Source: Peptostreptococcaceae bacterium
GTDB lineage: Bacteria; Bacillota; Clostridia; Peptostreptococcales; Anaerovoracaceae
NCBI GenBank assembly: GCA_016650115.1
Contig: JAENWI010000016.1
Coordinates: 1 to 16,128, forward strand
DNA length: 16,128 bases
Direction: 5' to 3'
The position numbers and the translations under genes are program-made. A model generated the notes under the pieces. That model made no database searches. It had not been told where the DNA came from and saw only the letters and a list, made by a program, of their open reading frames with translations. How positions within the stretch are numbered: the first letter of the stretch is position 1; each line of letters begins with the position of its first letter. This document shows positions 13,207 to 16,128 of this stretch, in pieces.

Positions 13207-15687
13207 TTAAATTTGAATTATTTTTAATTCAATTGCTCTTTTGACAGCAGAGGCCCGTCCATTTACACCTAATTTTCGGTAAATAGAAGTAATGTTTTTT
13301 CTAACGGTAACCTCAGCAGTGAAAATTTCCGTAGCAATTTCCCGGTTGGTCTTACCTTCTACTACAGATTCAAGTATTTCCTTCTCGCGATTTGTCAGAA
13401 TTGGAAATGCGAGATTTTTGCTTTCGACATTTTTCAAATTGGCAGAATATTGGGATGCACACACCACAAGTCTGTCTATATATTCGTCCTTTCCTGTATC
13501 TCGTTGTATTTCTTTGAGTATTTGCAGAATGTATATGCCATATTCTGCAAAAGGCAGCACAATATCATCCTTTTTCCCAATCTCAATCGCAGATAAAATT
13601 GAATCTTTTGCATTTTCCATGCAATAGAGATTGTATTTAGAAATTGCATCCAATATGTAAGCATGCAAAGAACCCAGTAGGTTGTTAAAGTGGAAAAAAG
13701 CACGCTGCATTTCTTCGCAAAGTACTTCTAATCTTATAAAGTCGTTCTTAAGTAATAGGTATTTTCCATAGACAATATAATTAAACCCCATACCTTGATA
13801 TAAAACCTCACTCTGTCCTATATCTCCTGATTTGATCCATATGGCAAAACAAGTAGTCTTCCTTGTTACACCTCCAATGTAACTTACACATAAGTCAAAA
13901 GCGCTACTAAGAATAGGGCTGTTTTCCGTCTCAACCTCTTCGCTTAAATCATCCATGATTTTAAGGGCTTCGTTAAATTTTCCATGTGTTGCAAATACTC
14001 TGGCGAGAGTAAAAGTGGATGATATTATTACAGAAATCTGTCCCAAGGTTCTGGCCTTATATATCGCCTTTTTACCATAAATATCCGCCCCATCAAGATC
14101 TCCAGTTTCAAGGCAGTATTCCGCTCTCAACAAATCATCAAACCCCTTGCCACAACCACTGGACATCTCTGTGTAATAAGTAAACATTTCTTCGACACAC
14201 TTCCTAGTCCACAGTAATTTCCCTTTTTCTCTGTAATAGAGGTATAAAGCATGGGGTGAACCAAAAGTAATAATTTTATCTTTATTAGCAATGGAGGAGT
14301 GTCCTCCCAGTATCTCATGTGCTTTCATCAATCTTTCGTGCATCAAAGCAGCATCATTAAATCCGATATACGCTCTAATCAACACGATTTCACCAGAAAT
14401 ACATCTTTTCATTTCCGAAGAGATAGAATTATCATTCTCATAATACTGTTCTATTTCAGATAAAAGGCAAGCACCAACATCCTGATTCACATTTGTAACA
14501 TAAAAACCAATATAAGCAAGATAACCGATAGGGTGGCGATACTTTACTTCAACAGGAATTTGCTCAAATATTTCTAATATATATGCAGGATTGTTATCCA
14601 TCAGTATGTTTATACAGCTCTTTTCAAATTCCATAAGAATAATATCAAATTCCTCAGCTTTTAAGAGAAATTTCAACCCTAGGATATTATCACCATTTTG
14701 AATGCACCACAGACCGGAACGCTTATATAAATCGTTGAGTTTTATATTACCTGGCTGTTGCGCAAGGAGTCTTTTCAAATAATTATTTAAAATATTATGA
14801 ATTCTATATATATCATTTTGTTCATCATAATAAATAAAGGAATTCCCGTAGCTTAATTTCTTCATAATGCTTTGACAGTTCATATCATCTGTCACATAAG
14901 CCGCCTGTTGGGGCGTGAATAAGTCAAGGATACACAGGGATTTCAATATCAACACTTCTCTTGCAGTATATCTTGACATAACTGATGTTTCGATTAGTTT
15001 TTCAATACTGCTTCCCGTCTCCACTCTGCCTATTTCAGCATATCTTTGCATGATTAGATATACAGCTGATATCCAACCTTCTGATATATCATAAACCTGT
15101 TTTGCGGTATCAATGGATATATCATATCCATTCAATTTAAAATATTTTTTTATTTCAGCTATTGAAACCACAAACAAATCATACTTTATTAGATAGCAAT
15201 ATCCTTTTAGTATTAATTCATCAATGCTTATTTCTGGTGTTGTCCTTGAGAGTATGAGAATATGAAATCCATCTATATTCAACCGTACAATTTGTTCAAT
15301 AAGCTTATCAAGTTCAGGTGCGTGAGCAAAATGATAATCATCAATTACCAGTACGGTGTTGGTCATATAAGTATGGTCTTCAATGATTCTCAAGACTTTA
15401 TCTCTTTGTGGCATATTGACTGGAAAACCTAAAGCACGAAGCTGCTTACCAATCTCCGGCTTAGTTCTTACCAACTGACTTAAGAGAGAGTCCCATATGT
15501 ATTGTGGAGATGATTCATCACTTTCTATAGATACACATACATATTTTACATTTTCCTCCTGGAGGAAATCCCGTGCTGATGTTGTCTTGCCATAACCCAT
15601 AGCTGCCACTGCAACTGTCAAAGGATACTCAAGTATATGATTAAGCTCCGTACTGATTAGCTTACGCTTCAAAATATGTTGCTGCAC
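13207..15687 (-). CDS. MalT-type LuxR-family transcriptional regulator (large ATP-binding regulator)
   Basis: An 826-aa STAND-type regulator with the three-part MalT layout. There is a P-loop near the N-terminus (AAMGYGKTT, ~28-36; the family norm is APAGYGKTT, so the first glycine/proline region varies) and Walker B VLVIDDYHF at ~112-120. A long helical middle region from ~300 to 750 is likely TPR-like and sensory. The C-terminal LuxR helix-turn-helix starts at ~764 (LTNREKEILESVVEGKTNRE, then AEVTVRKNITSIYRKLGV). Such proteins bind ATP and a ligand, oligomerise and activate transcription. The start is GTG 15687 with AGGCGGTGA nine bases before it. It has its own promoter-like site and terminator, and lies immediately upstream of the export operon on the same strand, so it is the natural candidate activator, although the ligand and target site cannot be read here. 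Confidence 0.92.
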   Translation of the reverse strand: MQQHILKRKLISTELNHILEYPLTVAVAAMGYGKTTSARDFLQEENVKYVCVSIESDESSPQYIWDSLLSQLVRTKPEIGKQLRALGFPVNMPQRDKVLRIIEDHTYMTNTVLVIDDYHFAHAPELDKLIEQIVRLNIDGFHILILSRTTPEISIDELILKGYCYLIKYDLFVVSIAEIKKYFKLNGYDISIDTAKQVYDISEGWISAVYLIMQRYAEIGRVETGSSIEKLIETSVMSRYTAREVLILKSLCILDLFTPQQAAYVTDDMNCQSIMKKLSYGNSFIYYDEQNDIYRIHNILNNYLKRLLAQQPGNIKLNDLYKRSGLWCIQNGDNILGLKFLLKAEEFDIILMEFEKSCINILMDNNPAYILEIFEQIPVEVKYRHPIGYLAYIGFYVTNVNQDVGACLLSEIEQYYENDNSISSEMKRCISGEIVLIRAYIGFNDAALMHERLMKAHEILGGHSSIANKDKIITFGSPHALYLYYREKGKLLWTRKCVEEMFTYYTEMSSGCGKGFDDLLRAEYCLETGDLDGADIYGKKAIYKARTLGQISVIISSTFTLARVFATHGKFNEALKIMDDLSEEVETENSPILSSAFDLCVSYIGGVTRKTTCFAIWIKSGDIGQSEVLYQGMGFNYIVYGKYLLLKNDFIRLEVLCEEMQRAFFHFNNLLGSLHAYILDAISKYNLYCMENAKDSILSAIEIGKKDDIVLPFAEYGIYILQILKEIQRDTGKDEYIDRLVVCASQYSANLKNVESKNLAFPILTNREKEILESVVEGKTNREIATEIFTAEVTVRKNITSIYRKLGVNGRASAVKRAIELKIIQI

Positions 15688-15733
15688 TATAATAAGTCAC
15701 CGCCTTTATTCGACAAATATTAAGATATTTTTT

Positions 15734-15762
15734 ATTGTATCATTACTAATGTCAAGAGTAAA
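15734..15762 (-). promoter_or_regulatory. Candidate promoter of the LuxR-type regulator gene
   Basis: Minus-strand TTTACT (15757-15762) and TACAAT (15734-15739) are 17 bases apart, and the -10 is preceded by TGA, giving an extended TGN motif. The implied start near 15727 leaves a ~40-base leader before GTG 15687. A perfect TTGACA also occurs at 15748-15753 but is only 10 bases from the TACAAT and lacks a good partner. Confidence 0.45.
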
Positions 15763-15874
15763 GGTACTTGAGTTTCCGTATTTTATCCACAGGTAATGAA
15801 AAATAACGATATATCAATGAACAGATTTAAAAAAAGCTCAAAAATAAGGAACTCCCCTGGAAATTCGGTATAAT

Positions 15875-15961
15875 TTAATCACTACAATAACGAAGTAAAT
15901 AAAACAATTGGAAATCCTGGGGATATTTTATGTTGGAAGAAGCACAGTTGGCATCCGGCAT
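15875..15961 (-). CDS. Possible 28-codon ORF starting on an upstream stop (TGATG)
   Basis: The ATG at 15961 overlaps the TGA that ends the proline/serine-rich frame to the right and has AAAGGA six bases upstream. It reads MPDANCASSNIKYPQDFQLF and on to TAA at 15875. The stop-start overlap and Shine-Dalgarno look like operon coupling, but the peptide is short and unrecognised, so it may be a decayed gene end. Confidence 0.22.
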   Translation of the reverse strand: MPDANCASSNIKYPQDFQLFYLLRYCSD

Positions 15962-16128
15962 CAACGTTCCTTTGTTCCCGGCTCTTCAGGCTTCTGGTCT
16001 TCTGATAAGCCTGATGAACCGCTAGGCGGTTTTGGATTGTCATGGTTGTCCGATTCGGATCCCTTGGTTGGGTTGATGATATATTCATTGGCTTCCGATA
16101 GGATAAAAAATTATTACTCCTGCAATAA
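15961..16128 (-). pseudogene. Possible frame-disrupted C-terminal coding tail entering from the right edge
   Basis: Minus strand, one frame from 16110 to the TGA at 15961 reads ILSEANEYIINPTKG, then a hydrophilic tail rich in P, S, G, E, D and K (KPPSGSSGLSEDQKPEEPG) ending KER. This composition is typical of a linker or C-terminal tail. It has no start codon and is preceded in frame by TAATAA. The neighbouring frame carries IAGVIIF from the window edge and meets it at a run of six T (16105-16110). Removing one T would join them into a membrane-segment-plus-tail reading. This suggests a frameshifted gene end or a sequence error. Identity unknown. Confidence 0.27.

Larger units (their letters stand above)
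15763..16128. other. Region upstream of the regulator without an intact recognisable gene
   Basis: The left part (15763-15850) is AT-rich spacer containing one perfect DnaA-box 9-mer, TTATCCACA, at 15783-15791; a single copy is not evidence of an origin. A 9-bp inverted repeat with one central mismatch, TCCCCTGGA at 15853-15861 and TCCTGGGGA at 15915-15923, encloses a TATAAT at 15869-15874 that has no matching -35. From about 15930 rightwards the base composition becomes more GC-rich and coding-like (see the two low-confidence entries there). No transposase, RNA gene or intact ORF is recognisable. Confidence 0.5.

Noticed and set aside
15783..15791. Perfect DnaA box TTATCCACA
   Set aside because: Single copy, no cluster, no dnaA/dnaN genes; one 9-mer is expected by chance and does not indicate an origin.
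15931..16026. Plus-strand 31-codon ORF starting MLEEAQLASGINV, with TATAAT upstream at 15869
   Set aside because: It is antisense to the coding-like tail, its GGGGA is close to but not a clear Shine-Dalgarno, and the TATAAT has no -35 match at the right distance.
15882..16088. 68-codon minus-strand frame starting MNISSTQPRD
   Set aside because: Odd composition (Arg/Gln/Cys/His-rich), weak ribosome binding site, and it overlaps a frame with more protein-like sequence (the P/S/E-rich tail); most likely a shadow.

Overview
The window reads as low-GC Firmicutes DNA, most likely from a class Clostridia bacterium. The evidence is AT-rich intergenic sequence, strong GGAGG-type ribosome binding sites, frequent GTG and TTG starts, and Gram-positive style secretion signals. 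No rRNA, tRNA, CRISPR array or recognisable transposase gene is visible. Every convincing gene is on the minus strand, so transcription runs from right to left.

Right edge (about 15.7-16.13 kb): no intact gene is recognisable. There is a short proline/serine/glutamate-rich coding tail, apparently frame-disrupted, running in from the right. A 28-codon ORF starts on its stop codon (TGATG). Next comes a promoter-like site for a large MalT-type LuxR regulator (13207-15687). A hairpin terminator and a promoter-like sequence lie just after the regulator, followed by a 77-aa DUF2442 protein.

Main operon (about 12.74 kb down to 0.24 kb): nine genes are packed with overlaps or gaps under 25 bp. In transcription order they are: (1) a secreted PF04392-type substrate-binding protein; (2) a ~792-aa membrane protein with two extracytoplasmic sensor-like modules fused to a complete MFS domain; (3) a GNAT-like acetyltransferase; (4) a LivK-like lipoprotein of the type I periplasmic-binding fold; (5) an HlyD-family secretion protein; (6) a C39-peptidase/permease/ATPase ABC exporter; (7) a second permease/ATPase exporter with a distinctive N-terminal domain; (8) an ECF-type sigma factor; (9) a 316-aa protein with an HExxH motif. 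A further partial gene follows at the left edge.

Genes 5-7 match the secretion trio of NHLP/NHLM (nitrile-hydratase-leader microcin) peptide systems, so the operon most likely matures and exports a leader-bearing peptide. No precursor gene is visible here; it would have to lie outside the window. The unusual part is the company: two orphan binding proteins, a sensor-MFS fusion and an acetyltransferase precede the exporter, and a sigma factor and putative metalloprotein follow it. My inference is a sense-and-export module in which ligand or peptide sensing, peptide export and sigma-directed transcription are genetically coupled. That linkage is inferred from gene order only.
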